The position numbers and the translations under genes are program-made. From NCBI GenBank assembly GCA_018819515.1, contig JAHJPX010000014.1:62001-126000 (forward strand): DNA of 64,000 nucleotides. The letters run 5' to 3'. The notes under the pieces were generated by a model that was given only the letters and a program-made list of their open reading frames with translations, was not told the origin of the DNA and did not search any database. Origin of the DNA: Gammaproteobacteria bacterium (GTDB taxonomy: Bacteria > Pseudomonadota > Gammaproteobacteria > Burkholderiales > Rhodocyclaceae). This document shows, piece after piece, positions 31,204-42,021 of this stretch; position 1 is the first letter of the stretch, and every line of letters starts with the position of its first letter.

Positions 31204-31576
31204 GCTCGGCCGGTTGCGGCCGCCGCAACCGGCCGGACGAGGCTTCCTCTGCGAGGATGCGCGCCGCGTCGAGCGAGCGGATCGGAATTTCGTGGTCGGC
31301 GGGAATACTGCCCGACGCCTGCAAGGCGAGATAACGGCCGCAACTGACACGCAGGAAGGAGGTGAAGTTGGCGCAATCGCCGCCGGCTTCCGCCAGCTCG
31401 TCGTAGAGCTTGCTGATCAGTTGCCCCACGCTCATGCCGTCGCGGGCGCCGATTTCCTCGAGAATGTTCCAGAAAAGGATTTCGAGGCGAATGCTGGTCG
31501 CCACGCCGCGCAGGCGCAGCGAGCGGGAACGGGTGCGGTACAGGTCCGGGTCCGCACCGATGAAGATCTGACACAT
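31184..31576 (-). CDS. Ribbon-helix-helix domain protein
   Basis: The 130-residue protein has a TSIRLEILFWNILEEIGARDGMSVGQLISKLYDEL segment, which fits an RHH_4-type ribbon-helix-helix fold: a short strand followed by two helices. Such proteins are DNA-binding regulators or antitoxin-like; no toxin gene is adjacent. The start is the ATG at 31574-31576 with a GGAGGGAC site. The C-terminal residues (AYRHG) and the TGA stop come from the dispersed repeat, so the native C-terminus may have been altered by repeat insertion. Confidence 0.65.
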   Translation of the reverse strand: MCQIFIGADPDLYRTRSRSLRLRGVATSIRLEILFWNILEEIGARDGMSVGQLISKLYDELAEAGGDCANFTSFLRVSCGRYLALQASGSIPADHEIPIRSLDAARILAEEASSGRLRRPQPAEPAYRHG

Positions 31577-31636
31577 GGCCGTCCCTCCTCGTCTGAATTG
31601 CCGCCTTGACCGGCGGCAATTCAATGTATCACGACC

Positions 31637-32218
31637 TCAGTGCGTGATACGAGTTCCCAGAACTTGCAGGAACTGCGCAATCCAGTCCGGGTGGGCCGGC
31701 CAGGCCGGCGCGGTGACGAGGTTGCCGTCAGTCACGGCGGCGGTAATGGCAATGTCGGCATAAGTGCCATGGCCGAGTTCCACCTCCGGCCGGCAGGCCG
31801 GGTAGGCCGAACATTTCCTGCCTTCCAGCACCTTGGCCGCCGCCAGCACCTGCGCGCCGTGGCAGATGGCCGCTACCGGCTTGTTGGTCTTGAAGAAGTG
31901 CCGCACCATATCGAGCACGGCCGGGTTGAGCCGCAGGTATTCCGGCGCCCGGCCGCCGGGAATGACCAGCGCGTCGTACTGCTCGGGCCTGGTCTCGGCG
32001 AAGGTGGCGTTCAGCGTGAAGTTGTGGCCGCGCTTTTCCGAATAGGTCTGCTGGCCTTCGAAGTCGTGGATGGCCGTGGCGATCGATTCGCCCGCCTTCT
32101 TGTCCGGGCAGACCGCATGCACGGTGTGGCCCACTGCCTGGAGCGCCTGGAACGGCACCATGATTTCGTAATCCTCGCCGAAATCGCCGACGAGCATCAA
32201 TATGCGTTTGGCTGTCAT
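31637..32218 (-). CDS. DJ-1/PfpI family protein
   Basis: The 193-residue protein has the class I glutamine amidotransferase-like fold: ILMLVGDFGEDYEIMVPFQAL, YDALVIPGGRAPEYLR and the nucleophile elbow AAICHGAQVL with Cys near residue 118. Members include proteases, glyoxalases/deglycases and chaperones, and the exact reaction cannot be read from sequence. A GGAGACACGAC site precedes the ATG at 32216-32218. It is a single-gene unit. Confidence 0.88.
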   Translation of the reverse strand: MTAKRILMLVGDFGEDYEIMVPFQALQAVGHTVHAVCPDKKAGESIATAIHDFEGQQTYSEKRGHNFTLNATFAETRPEQYDALVIPGGRAPEYLRLNPAVLDMVRHFFKTNKPVAAICHGAQVLAAAKVLEGRKCSAYPACRPEVELGHGTYADIAITAAVTDGNLVTAPAWPAHPDWIAQFLQVLGTRITH

Positions 32219-32354
32219 GTCGTGTCTCCTCTGTTGGTTGTCCTTGGAGCGCTATCGGTTGCGCTTCGTTCCATTCTTCCAGCCTCGGAGGCGCGGCAGG
32301 TGGTAACCGGTTACCGTCGGCCGCCGTCCTCGGCGGCGACCTGCCGGACCGGAC

Positions 32355-33002
32355 TCAGGCCTCGTCGCCGAGAATCGCCTCGCCCTTGGTCAGCCAGGAA
32401 AAGCCGAAGGCGAGGATGGCGATGGTCTCGAGCCAGAACACCAGTTCGTAGCGCGCCAGTACGCTGTCGCGCAGGAAGGCCGCATAGATCGCCAGCAGGC
32501 CTACGCAGGCGAGGATGATCCAGCCACAGACCTTGTAGATCAGGTTGCGTGTGCCTTTGCGGCGCGTCATCGCCTTGTCGGGATTGGTCTTGGTGAACAG
32601 CTTCAGGCAGAAATAGGCCAGCGTCAGGAAGAAGGCGGCGGCGCAACTGAAATGCACGTAGCTGATCTTTTCGTGCAGCGGCGTCGGATCGAGCGGCGTG
32701 GTGGGGAAGCAGGCGACGCCGATGGCGAAGACGCAGGCGAGGTTGCCGGCGATGTTGTCCGCCTTCTCGTAGCCGCGGTAGGACATCAAGAAGATGCCGA
32801 TGGCGTACATGCAGCCGACGAACACGTCGCGCATCACGGTGTAGTAGTAGTCGCTGATCGACGGCTGCAAGCCCGGGCTTTCCAGCAGCCACTTGCCGAG
32901 GACGAGCGCGAACGGCAGCCCGACGCCGATGATGCCAATGGCGCGGCGCAGGCCGAGGTAGGAAAGCACCAGTGAAGGATCCGGTGTTGTCTTTTCGGTC
33001 AT
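32355..33002 (-). CDS. Six-helix membrane protein of unknown function
   Basis: The 215-residue protein has about six hydrophobic helices, with a conserved-looking ISDYYYTVMRDVFVGCMYAIGIFLMSYRGYEKADN segment near residues 48-85 and FPTTPLDPTPLHEKISYVHF near 98-118. It may belong to the DUF998-like membrane proteins, but I am not certain. It is 40 nt downstream of the pseudouridine synthase gene on the same strand, with a dispersed repeat between them. Confidence 0.65.
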   Translation of the reverse strand: MTEKTTPDPSLVLSYLGLRRAIGIIGVGLPFALVLGKWLLESPGLQPSISDYYYTVMRDVFVGCMYAIGIFLMSYRGYEKADNIAGNLACVFAIGVACFPTTPLDPTPLHEKISYVHFSCAAAFFLTLAYFCLKLFTKTNPDKAMTRRKGTRNLIYKVCGWIILACVGLLAIYAAFLRDSVLARYELVFWLETIAILAFGFSWLTKGEAILGDEA

Positions 33003-33014
33003 GAGCTTCTCCCT

Positions 33015-33041
33015 GAAAAGTCAGTCGTGGCGACACGCCAC
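33015..33041 (+). repeat. Dispersed palindromic repeat, short form
   Basis: Variant copy (TCAGTCGTGG) abutting the stop of the pseudouridine synthase gene at 33043. Confidence 0.85.
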
Positions 33042-33042
33042 C

Positions 33043-33753
33043 TCAAGCGGGCTTCGGCATGACCTGCGCGGGTTCGATGTAGGACCACCCGCCGTCGGCC
33101 AGCCCGAGCGAATCGAGCGTCAGGTCGCCGATCGCCGTGCGGCGCAGCGCCGTGCAGTGGTTGCCGGCGGCGGCGAGCATACGCTTGACCTGATGGTACT
33201 TGCCCTGTTCGAGCACCATTTCCAGCGTGTGCTTGTCGAGTTGCCGCACCTCGGCCTTCAGCGGCGCCGGTTCGTCGTGCAGTTTGACGCCGCGCTGGAG
33301 CTGCGCGATCAAGGCCTCGGTCACCGGCTCGGCGGTGGTGGCGACGTAGAGCTTGGGCACGTGGCGCTTGGGCGACGACAATGCGTGGATGAAGGCACCG
33401 TCGTCGGAGAGCAGCAGCAGGCCGGTGGTATCGTGGTCGAGCCGGCCGACGGCCTGCACGCCGCGCAGCAGAAATGGGTCGGGCAGCAGCGACATCACGC
33501 CGGGATGGTGGCTGGGCTTGCGCGAGCATTCGTAGCCGGACGGCTTGTTGAGTGCGATGTAGAGCTTCTCGCGGTACGTCCATGGCTCGCCGTGCACGCT
33601 GAATTCGAGCCCTTCGGGATCGAAACCGGCGTCGTAGCGGCTCACCAGCTCGCCGCCGACGCAGACGAAACCGGCCTGGATCATCTCGCGGCACTCGCGC
33701 CGGGTGCCGAAGCCTTGCGATTGCAGAATCTTGTCGAGGGAGGTTGTTTTCAT
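33043..33753 (-). CDS. RsuA-family pseudouridine synthase
   Basis: The 236-residue protein has an N-terminal S4 RNA-binding domain (SLDKILQSQGFGTRRECREMIQAGFVCVGGE) and a catalytic domain with ALNKPSGYECSRKPSHHPGVM and the catalytic Asp in GRLDHDTTGLLLLSDDG near residue 110. It most resembles RsuA (16S rRNA U516) type enzymes; assignment to RsuA, RluE or RluF is not certain. The ATG at 33751-33753 was chosen over a GTG 9 nt upstream. It is divergent from the ABC-F gene. Confidence 0.9.
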   Translation of the reverse strand: MKTTSLDKILQSQGFGTRRECREMIQAGFVCVGGELVSRYDAGFDPEGLEFSVHGEPWTYREKLYIALNKPSGYECSRKPSHHPGVMSLLPDPFLLRGVQAVGRLDHDTTGLLLLSDDGAFIHALSSPKRHVPKLYVATTAEPVTEALIAQLQRGVKLHDEPAPLKAEVRQLDKHTLEMVLEQGKYHQVKRMLAAAGNHCTALRRTAIGDLTLDSLGLADGGWSYIEPAQVMPKPA

Positions 33754-33815
33754 CGGCCGCACTGTACCGGGTAAACTGCGCGCCTGTTCGTTTCACCTCC
33801 CATCAGGAATCCGCC

Positions 33816-35447
<1,632 letters not shown>

Positions 35448-35450
35448 CGC

Positions 35451-35807
35451 CTACAGGCTCATGATCCACCGGGCCAGGGTCAGCGCCTCGTCCTCGGTGA
35501 TCGGATTTTCGGGCATGACGGCGCTTCCCAAGACGCCGGTGCCGCCGTTCTTGATCTTGGCGGCCAGTTGCCGCGCCGAAATCGGCTCCCGCTGGTATTT
35601 CGCGGCAATTTCGCGGTAGGGCGGTCCCACGCGCTTGAAGCTCAAGGTATGGCAGCCGAAGCAGCCTTTCTCCATGGCTATCTCGGCGCCGCGAACGAGG
35701 CCGTGGGGGTCGCAGAATTGCAGGCCCTTGTCGGCGGCGAACGAAATCTGCGGTAGCAAAAGACTGGCGACGACCAAAAAAAACCCCAACCGGAAATCCG
35801 ACCGCAT
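35451..35807 (-). CDS. Periplasmic monoheme class I cytochrome c
   Basis: The 118-residue protein has a signal peptide (LVVASLLLPQISFA) and one haem motif, CFGCH near residues 49-53, with a Met ligand candidate in SAVMPENPITEDEALTLARWIMSL near the end. This is the cytochrome c5/c551-like size and layout. A GGGGGGTGTC site precedes the ATG at 35805-35807. It converges with the ABC-F gene, the stops being 3 nt apart. Confidence 0.88.
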   Translation of the reverse strand: MRSDFRLGFFLVVASLLLPQISFAADKGLQFCDPHGLVRGAEIAMEKGCFGCHTLSFKRVGPPYREIAAKYQREPISARQLAAKIKNGGTGVLGSAVMPENPITEDEALTLARWIMSL

Positions 35808-35880
35808 GACACCCCCCTTGATTGCGTTTTCGTGTCTCAGGAATATACGACGAACATTGCTTTTGGGATACCACAAGCGA

Positions 35881-36699
35881 CTATTGTGGAACGAAGAAAC
35901 GGCTGAACAGTTCTTCCAGCCCGAGCGTGCGCAGCAACTCGCCCAGCCGCTCGGCTGCACGCGGGTTGCGCTGGCCGGTCTGGCGGGCGACGATCAGTTC
36001 GTTCTTCATCGAGTGTTCCCAGCCGACCAGTTCGGTGACGCTGACCTGATAGCCATGCGCTTCGAGCTGCAGGCAGCGCAGTACGTTGGTGAGGTGGCTG
36101 CCGAACTCGCGCGTGTGCAGTGAATGTCGCCAAAGCTCCGCGAGCGGGTTGGCAAGCATCTTCCCCTTGTTCTTGCGCAGCACGGCGGCGACCTCGGCCT
36201 GGCAGCAGGGCACCAGTACGACGTAGGCGGCCTGCTTGGCGAGCGCGAAACGGATCGCGTCGTCGGTGGCGGTATCGCAGGCGTGCAGCGCGGTGACGAT
36301 ATCGACCGTTACCGGCAGTTCATCGGAGGCGATGGACTGTTCGACCGTGAGGTTGAGGAAGCGCATGCCGGCAAAGCCGAGTCGCGCGGCGAGCGCCCGC
36401 GACTTGTCGACCAATTCGGCGCGCGTTTCGATACCGAAGACCAGTCCCTCCTCGTCGCGGTCCTTGAAGAACAAGTCGTAGAGGATGAAGCCGAGGTAGG
36501 ACTTGCCGGCGCCGTGGTCGACGAGACCGATGCCGGCATGATCGGCGCGCAGTTCTTCCAGCAGCGGCGCGATGAACTGGAAGAGATGATTGACCTGCTT
36601 GAGCTTGCGTCGGCTGTCCTGGTTCATCCGCCCGTCGCGGGTCAGGATGTGCAGTTCCTTCAGCAGTTCGGTCGACTGCCCGGGCTTGATGTCGTGCAT
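35881..36699 (-). CDS. SAM-dependent methyltransferase-like protein
   Basis: The 272-residue protein has a Rossmann methyltransferase core: GLVDHGAGKSYLGFILYDLF (motif I type) near residue 58, VFGIETRAELVDKSRALAARLG, and VTALHACDTATDDAIRFAL with a VLVPCCQAEV segment. The DHGAGKSYLGF form is that of the Methyltransf_32 group. Its target is unknown. It is 9 nt downstream of the CNNM/CBS gene and probably co-transcribed with it. Confidence 0.82.
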   Translation of the reverse strand: MHDIKPGQSTELLKELHILTRDGRMNQDSRRKLKQVNHLFQFIAPLLEELRADHAGIGLVDHGAGKSYLGFILYDLFFKDRDEEGLVFGIETRAELVDKSRALAARLGFAGMRFLNLTVEQSIASDELPVTVDIVTALHACDTATDDAIRFALAKQAAYVVLVPCCQAEVAAVLRKNKGKMLANPLAELWRHSLHTREFGSHLTNVLRCLQLEAHGYQVSVTELVGWEHSMKNELIVARQTGQRNPRAAERLGELLRTLGLEELFSRFFVPQ

Positions 36700-36708
36700 G
36701 GCCTGGCG

Positions 36709-38028
36709 TCAGTTCTCGCCTTCGGTCGCGACCGGAGCGTCGCCGCCCGGCGGCCGGCGGCTGGCCAGCACCTTGTCGACACGCCTGCCATCGAGGTCGA
36801 CGACTTCGAGCTTCCAGTCCTCCCAGGTCGTCGCGTCGCCGGTCAGCGGCAGACGGCCCAATTGCCACATGATCAGGCCGCTCAGCGTATGGTAGCGGCC
36901 CTTGTCTTCGTCGGGCACCGCCTTGAGTTCGAGCCGGTCCTTGAGTTCGGGGATGGGGATCAGGCCGTCGAGCAGCCAGGAGCCGTCCATGCGCTGCACT
37001 GCCCAGGCATCCTCGAGATTGCGCGGCTGGAATTCGCCGGTCACCGCCTCGAGCACGTCTTGCAGCGTCACCAGGCCCTGCACTTCACCGTACTCGTCCA
37101 CGACCATGACCATCTGCACGCCGGAGACGCGAAAATGCTCCAGCAGGTCCATGCCGGTCAGCGACTCGGGTACGAACACGGCGGGCTGCGACAGGGCGAC
37201 GATATCGGTCGGTTCGCCCTTCAACCGCTGGTTGAGCAACTGTTTGGCGCTGACCACGCCAAGCACGTCGTGCAGGCCGCCGCGGCAGACCGGGAAGCGC
37301 GAATGGTCGGAAGCGGTGATCACGCGCTGGCTATCCTCGACGGACTGCTCGACGTCGAGATAGACGATGTCGGCACGCGGGACCATCAGGGAACCGATAT
37401 GGCGGTCGTCGAGGCGGAACACGTTGCGCACCATCTCGCGCTCCTGCTCCTCGATGACACCCGATTCCGAGCCCTCCTCGATCATGGCGTGGATTTCTTC
37501 TTCCGTGACGCCCTGGTCCGCGCGCTCGCGCTGCCCCATGAGACGCAGGATGGTATCGGTGGACACCGACAGCAGTCGCACGAAGGGCTGCGTCAGGAGT
37601 GCCAGGAACTTCATCGGTCGCGCCACCAGCCGGGCGATGCCCTCGGGGTTGAACTGGCCAACGCGCTTGGGCACCAGTTCGCCGATCACGATCGTGACGT
37701 AGGTGATGACCACGACGACGAGCGCGGTGGCGGCGAACATGCTTGCCTCCTGATCGAGGCCCAGCCCATGCAGCCAGGCCGCGAACGGCGCCGCCAGTAC
37801 CGCCTCGCCGACGATGCCGTTGAGAATGCCGATCGAGGTGATGCCGATCTGGACGGTCGAAAGGAAGCGGGTCGGCTCGTCATGCAGTTCCATCGCCACG
37901 CCCGCCGCACTGTCGCCATCCTCCAGCAAGCGCGCCAGGCGCGAACGCCGGGCCGTCACCAGCGCGATCTCCGACATGGCGAACAGACCGTTCAGCAGGA
38001 TGAGGGTAACCAGAAACAGTATTTCCAT
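36709..38028 (-). CDS. CNNM/CorC-family transmembrane protein with CBS pair (hemolysin family)
   Basis: The 439-residue protein has an N-terminal CNNM domain of four helices (LFAMSEIALVTARRSRL; STVQIGITSIGILNGIVGE; VIGELVPKRVGQFNPE), a CBS pair at about 205-330 (MVPRADIVYLD; MVVDEYGEVQGLVTLQDVLEAV) and a C-terminal CorC_HlyC domain. These proteins are linked to Mg2+/Co2+ efflux; the older hemolysin label is not a demonstrated function. The start is the ATG at 38026-38028. Confidence 0.92.
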   Translation of the reverse strand: MEILFLVTLILLNGLFAMSEIALVTARRSRLARLLEDGDSAAGVAMELHDEPTRFLSTVQIGITSIGILNGIVGEAVLAAPFAAWLHGLGLDQEASMFAATALVVVVITYVTIVIGELVPKRVGQFNPEGIARLVARPMKFLALLTQPFVRLLSVSTDTILRLMGQRERADQGVTEEEIHAMIEEGSESGVIEEQEREMVRNVFRLDDRHIGSLMVPRADIVYLDVEQSVEDSQRVITASDHSRFPVCRGGLHDVLGVVSAKQLLNQRLKGEPTDIVALSQPAVFVPESLTGMDLLEHFRVSGVQMVMVVDEYGEVQGLVTLQDVLEAVTGEFQPRNLEDAWAVQRMDGSWLLDGLIPIPELKDRLELKAVPDEDKGRYHTLSGLIMWQLGRLPLTGDATTWEDWKLEVVDLDGRRVDKVLASRRPPGGDAPVATEGEN

Positions 38029-38195
38029 GGCAATCCAGTCGAAAAAGGCCGTCGAACGGCCTGGATGCCCGATTGTCCCGCAAACGTCTCGGCCTGTCAT
38101 GGCGCTGCCCGCGGCGATGGTCGGCCGGAAACGGACATCCTTGGAGTGTCAGGCAAGTCCGGCAGCGCAAGCTCGGGCGGCCGACGACCACCGGC

Positions 38196-38294
38196 GCAAA
38201 GTGTAGGGCGCCGCCCTATCCCTCGCGTTGCTCGGGACCACCACTTCGTGGTGTCCTGCGCCCTCCGGGCTGGTCAGCCTTGGCGACACGCCAC
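38196..38294 (+). repeat. Dispersed repeat, long composite form
   Basis: Long copy with TAGGGCG-CCG-CGCCCTA-like, GGACCACCAC-TTCG-GTGGTGTCC and GCCCTCCGGGC hairpins followed by the short-form tail. It is close to the stop of the 38305 gene and is the main feature of the 276-nt gap. Confidence 0.85.
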
Positions 38295-38304
38295 CCGGCG
38301 CCGC

Positions 38305-39516
38305 CTACGGGCAGAGCGAGGTGCCGCCGGCCTGCCAGTTCACTGTGGTCTTGCTGACCAGGTTGCCGCCGTCCGTTTCCGGCGTAGTCTGCTGCCCTTC
38401 GCCGGCGCCGAACAGCAGTGCGGCGATGCCGGCGGCGGCGACATCGGCCAGGTGCGCGAACAGCCAGTCGACGCGGTTGTCCTGCCAGTGATTGGTGGTG
38501 TTGTCCTGCGTCATGTTGCCGAGCGGGATCTGCCACATCACCGTCGGTTTGCCGACCGTGTCGGCCAGATCCTTGCTCCAGGCGAGATAGGCGACCGCGT
38601 CGGCGTCGTCCCACCAGGTGTCGCGGCCGATCGACTCATAGTAGCCGGCATCGCGGTCCGACGGATCGGTGGCGACGAAGTCGCTGTCTCCCGCCCCGAG
38701 TTCGAGCATGAAGGCACCGAGCGTCTGCCCGTCGTCGCTGTCGTAGGGCATCAGCCAGGGCGAGGCATGCAGGCCGACGGCAGCGTTGGGCGCGTACTTG
38801 CGCACCATGGCGATCATGCAGCGGGCGAAGCCGGCGGCGCTGTTCTCCTGCGCGCCGCAGTCGGCGGGATTCGCCGCCTTCACCGGCGCCGGCACGGCGT
38901 GCGGGTCGCTATTGACCTGCCGCACGTAACCCCAGAAGTCCGGCTCGATGTGCAGCATGACCTGCGCGTTGCCGACCTTCTGCAGGAGGAAGCGCCAGTC
39001 GTCGAAGTAGCGGGCGAGGAAGGTCGCCTCGTTGATCGCCGCGACCTCGCCGGCACCCTCGCTCGCCCCGGTGCTGTGCAGAATCTCGTAGTAGGTGAAC
39101 ATCGGAATCTGCGGCCGCGCCGCGCCCTGCCAGGTTGCCGCCGCAGTCTTCTGGATGAGTGCCGTCGCATAAAGGCCCGGCAACTGGCTCCAGTCCTGCC
39201 AGCAGCCCCACCAGTTGCCGCAGGCTGACGAACAAGTCGAAGCGCAGGTGCCGGCCGGGCGAATACCGCCGGCCAGATAGAGGTAGCGGGCGTCGAACGG
39301 CGCCGCCGCCGCGGTGGCGTCTTCCATCGAGGCGCCGACCAGCAGCGTGTCGCTGCCGAGGAAGCCGTCCGCGCAGGCATAGCCGCCGGAACTGCCACCA
39401 CCCGCGCCGAGGCCGGAACTGGAGCCGCCGGAACCCAACCCGTCCGACGAGCCCCCGCCCCCGCCACAAGCGGTCAACACCGACAACAACAGGGCAATCA
39501 GCCATCCGCGCCGCAT
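38305..39516 (-). CDS. Cys-Gly-rich-tethered lipoprotein, TIM-barrel hydrolase-like
   Basis: The 403-residue protein has a lipoprotein signal (LSVLTAC, Cys about residue 17), then a Gly/Ser-rich tether of about 40 residues. The mature domain has a Cys-rich start (GTCASTCSSACGNWWGCW) and barrel-like motifs (MFTYYEIL; VMLHIEPDFWGYV with a candidate acidic residue; VGLHASPWLMPY; PTVMWQIPLGNM). This layout suggests a secreted glycosidase-like enzyme, but I cannot name a family. It is divergent from the beta-helix lipoprotein at 39670. Confidence 0.7.
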   Translation of the reverse strand: MRRGWLIALLLSVLTACGGGGGSSDGLGSGGSSSGLGAGGGSSGGYACADGFLGSDTLLVGASMEDATAAAAPFDARYLYLAGGIRPAGTCASTCSSACGNWWGCWQDWSQLPGLYATALIQKTAAATWQGAARPQIPMFTYYEILHSTGASEGAGEVAAINEATFLARYFDDWRFLLQKVGNAQVMLHIEPDFWGYVRQVNSDPHAVPAPVKAANPADCGAQENSAAGFARCMIAMVRKYAPNAAVGLHASPWLMPYDSDDGQTLGAFMLELGAGDSDFVATDPSDRDAGYYESIGRDTWWDDADAVAYLAWSKDLADTVGKPTVMWQIPLGNMTQDNTTNHWQDNRVDWLFAHLADVAAAGIAALLFGAGEGQQTTPETDGGNLVSKTTVNWQAGGTSLCP

Positions 39517-39669
39517 ATGGTCATTCCGGTTTCCAGTCACTCGATTCTCGAGCGGCGGGATAACTGCCGCCATATGTCATCTTTTGGCGACGCCCAAACG
39601 GCGCCGGCACGGCATGTACGATGGCAACGTCGGCATCATGGACAACAATCCGCATCGGAGGCATCTCGA

Positions 39670-41469
39670 ATGAAGAAGGGTCTACTGGTTCTGGCGACCG
39701 CGCTTTTCGCCCTCGTTTCCGCCTGCGGTGGCGGCGGAAGTACGAGCAATTCCAACGATACCGGCAGTTTGAGCGGATCGACCCTCCCTACCGAGTTGTC
39801 CGGGCTGGCGAGCAAATTCACCTTTCCGGCGCAGGACGCCAACGGCTGGTCGATCCTGACGCCCTCATCCGATTCGCGGCTGATCTACGTCTCCACCAGC
39901 GGCAACGACGGCACCGCGCAGACCTACTCGACCGCGAGCGCCGAGGTAGGCGCAGACCCGTACAACCCGTCCGGCGCCATCCTTCCGTACGCCACCATCG
40001 ACGCCGCACTGGGCCAAGCCCGCGCCGGCTATCCGGACTACATCCTGCTCAAGCGCGGCGAAACCTGGACGCGTACCGCGATGATCAACATGAAGGCTGG
40101 TCGCTCCGCCACCGAACGCTCGGTGCTGGGCTACTACGGCAGTGCTGCCGCCCGACCGACCATTCTGCATAAAGGTGTCAACTTCAGTTGGGCAAGCTAC
40201 TCCGCTGTAGTTGGCGTCCGCTTCTACGCTTCCCAGCGCGACCCGGCCTCTTCTGACTTCGTCGGCTTCGCCAACGTCAGCGGCGAGGCCGGTTTCGACG
40301 GCCTGATCGGTTACGGCGGCTCGGTGATCGGTGGGCTGCTGATCGAGGATTGCTGGTTCGACTGGTTCTCGGGCAATGTCTTGCAATCGCCCGTGACAAC
40401 CTTCGCGCCGCTGATCGACATCATCATCCGCCGCAACCTCATCACCAACAACTATTCCACCGCAGGCCACGCCCAGGGGCTGTATACCTCCCGCGTCTCA
40501 CTCTGGCTGGAGGAGAACGTCTTCGACCACAACGGCTGGTACAAGCAAGGGGATACCAACTTCAGCGATCAGGCCGAAGGCAAGGCCACCATGTTCAACC
40601 ACAACACCTATTTCACGGATACGCGCGAGACCGTATTCCGGAACAACCTGTTCCTGCGTGCATCGAGCATCGGCACCAAGTTCACCTCCAACACCGCATC
40701 GGGCATCAACGAGGTCAAGGCCTGGGATGTGCTGGTGGACAACAACCTCTATGTCGAGGGCGAGGTAGGCATCAGCATGGGTGGCAACGACGACCAGAAC
40801 AACGGTCCGCGCTGGCGCAACATCCACGTCACCAACAACGTGTTGACGCACATCGGCCGCACGCAGCCCACGCTGCGAACCCTGGGCTGGGGCCTGGACG
40901 CGATTGACTGGGACGGCGGCGAGATCAAGGGCAACCTCTTCGCCCACTGGGGCGATGCAACGCTAAACAACAACTTCGCGATCCACGTCACCGGCGACAC
41001 CGACAACGTAAGCGTTACCGACAATGTCATCTACAACATTCCCAGCGGCAACCCGTTAGTGCTGTTTTCGGACGGTTCGACGCAAACCGGCACCCAATTC
41101 ACCAACAACGACATCTGGACCGATTTCGCCGGACCATTGCTCTCCTACACGCTTACCAGCAATGCCGGTTTCGGCAACAACACCTTCCACTCCGCGCGCA
41201 CAGCCGCGCAGTGGTTCTCCATCAACGGCGTCTACGCCAGCCTGGACGACTACAAGACCGCCACCGGCGACACAACCTCGACCGCGAGCGAGCGCAGTTA
41301 CGTGGACTCGACGCGCACGATCGAAACCTACCTGGCGTCGACCGGGCGCCCGACCGACATGAACAGCTTTGCCGCCGAACTATGCACGCAGTCGAAGTTC
41401 CACTGGGTGCCAGCCCTGGGTGCCGCCGCCATCAACGACTACATCCGAGCCGGCTTCGCCACGCGCTAA
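39670..41469 (+). CDS. Lipoprotein with right-handed beta-helix repeats
   Basis: The 599-residue protein has a lipoprotein signal (LFALVSAC, Cys about residue 19) and a Gly/Ser-rich tether. From about residue 70 there is DSRLIYVSTSGNDGTAQTYSTA and PYATIDAALGQARAGYPDYILLKRGETW, the entry pattern of bacterial beta-helix proteins with a GNDG motif. Asn-rich repeat coils follow (NNYSTAGHAQGLYTSR; NNLFLRASSIG; NNVLTHIG). GGAGG lies 7 nt before the ATG. It shares the LLFRRGETF / ILLKRGETW motif with the lipoprotein at 29048, so the two are probably distant paralogues. Confidence 0.78.
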   Translation: MKKGLLVLATALFALVSACGGGGSTSNSNDTGSLSGSTLPTELSGLASKFTFPAQDANGWSILTPSSDSRLIYVSTSGNDGTAQTYSTASAEVGADPYNPSGAILPYATIDAALGQARAGYPDYILLKRGETWTRTAMINMKAGRSATERSVLGYYGSAAARPTILHKGVNFSWASYSAVVGVRFYASQRDPASSDFVGFANVSGEAGFDGLIGYGGSVIGGLLIEDCWFDWFSGNVLQSPVTTFAPLIDIIIRRNLITNNYSTAGHAQGLYTSRVSLWLEENVFDHNGWYKQGDTNFSDQAEGKATMFNHNTYFTDTRETVFRNNLFLRASSIGTKFTSNTASGINEVKAWDVLVDNNLYVEGEVGISMGGNDDQNNGPRWRNIHVTNNVLTHIGRTQPTLRTLGWGLDAIDWDGGEIKGNLFAHWGDATLNNNFAIHVTGDTDNVSVTDNVIYNIPSGNPLVLFSDGSTQTGTQFTNNDIWTDFAGPLLSYTLTSNAGFGNNTFHSARTAAQWFSINGVYASLDDYKTATGDTTSTASERSYVDSTRTIETYLASTGRPTDMNSFAAELCTQSKFHWVPALGAAAINDYIRAGFATR

Positions 41470-41473
41470 GCAG

Positions 41474-41583
41474 GACGGCTGACCACAAAAGTGTAGGGCG
41501 TGCCCTATCCCTCGCGCCGCTCGGGACCACCACTTCGTGGTGTCCTGCGCCCTTTCGGGCTGGTCAGCCGTCGCGACACGCCG
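41474..41583 (+). repeat. Dispersed repeat, long form bounded by a 12-bp inverted repeat
   Basis: GACGGCTGACCA at 41474-41485 is the exact reverse complement of 41561-41572, enclosing the three internal hairpins of the long form. It lies between convergent genes and ends at the stop of the HNH gene (41585). Confidence 0.85.
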
Positions 41584-41584
41584 A

Positions 41585-41968
41585 TCAGGAGTCGGTCGGC
41601 TTTCCCGCCAGCATTGATTTCAGGTCGGCGAACGGCGAATGCGTGGCGCCCTTGCCGCGCTTGCCATCGCTGCCCGGCTGGCCGCCGCCCGCTTCCAGTT
41701 CGAGCTGCTTCTGGTGCTCGTTGTCGTGGCAATAGAGGCACAACAGTTCCCAGTTGCTGCCGTCCGGCGGATTGTTGTGGTGGTTGTGGTCGCGGTGATG
41801 CACCGTCAGTTCGCGCACGTTTGCGTGCGTAAACTCGCGCGCGCAGCGCCCGCAGATCCACGGGTAGATCTTCAGCGCCTGCTCGCGGTAGCCCTGCTCG
41901 CGCTTTTCCGCCGCCGCCCGCGCCTCGGCGACGATGCGGTCGAGCTTCGACGGATCTTTGGGGGCCAT
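41585..41968 (-). CDS. HNH nuclease, YajD-like
   Basis: The 127-residue protein has an HNH domain: CGRCAREF, ELTVHHRDHNHHNNPPDGSNWELLCLYCHDNEH, with the paired CxxC zinc site and the HH/N/H catalytic set. It matches the YajD family in length and order. YajD-type proteins are small putative endonucleases of unknown role. The C-terminus ends next to a long dispersed repeat. Confidence 0.88.
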   Translation of the reverse strand: MAPKDPSKLDRIVAEARAAAEKREQGYREQALKIYPWICGRCAREFTHANVRELTVHHRDHNHHNNPPDGSNWELLCLYCHDNEHQKQLELEAGGGQPGSDGKRGKGATHSPFADLKSMLAGKPTDS

Positions 41969-41993
41969 GATGGATTCGATCCGTCTTCAGGTG

Positions 41994-42020
41994 GGAAAGT
42001 CAGCCGTGGCGGTACGCCAC
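41994..42020 (+). repeat. Dispersed palindromic repeat, short form
   Basis: Located between the HNH gene start and the stop of the C_GCAxxG_C_C gene (42022), abutting the latter. Confidence 0.85.
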
Positions 42021-42021
42021 A

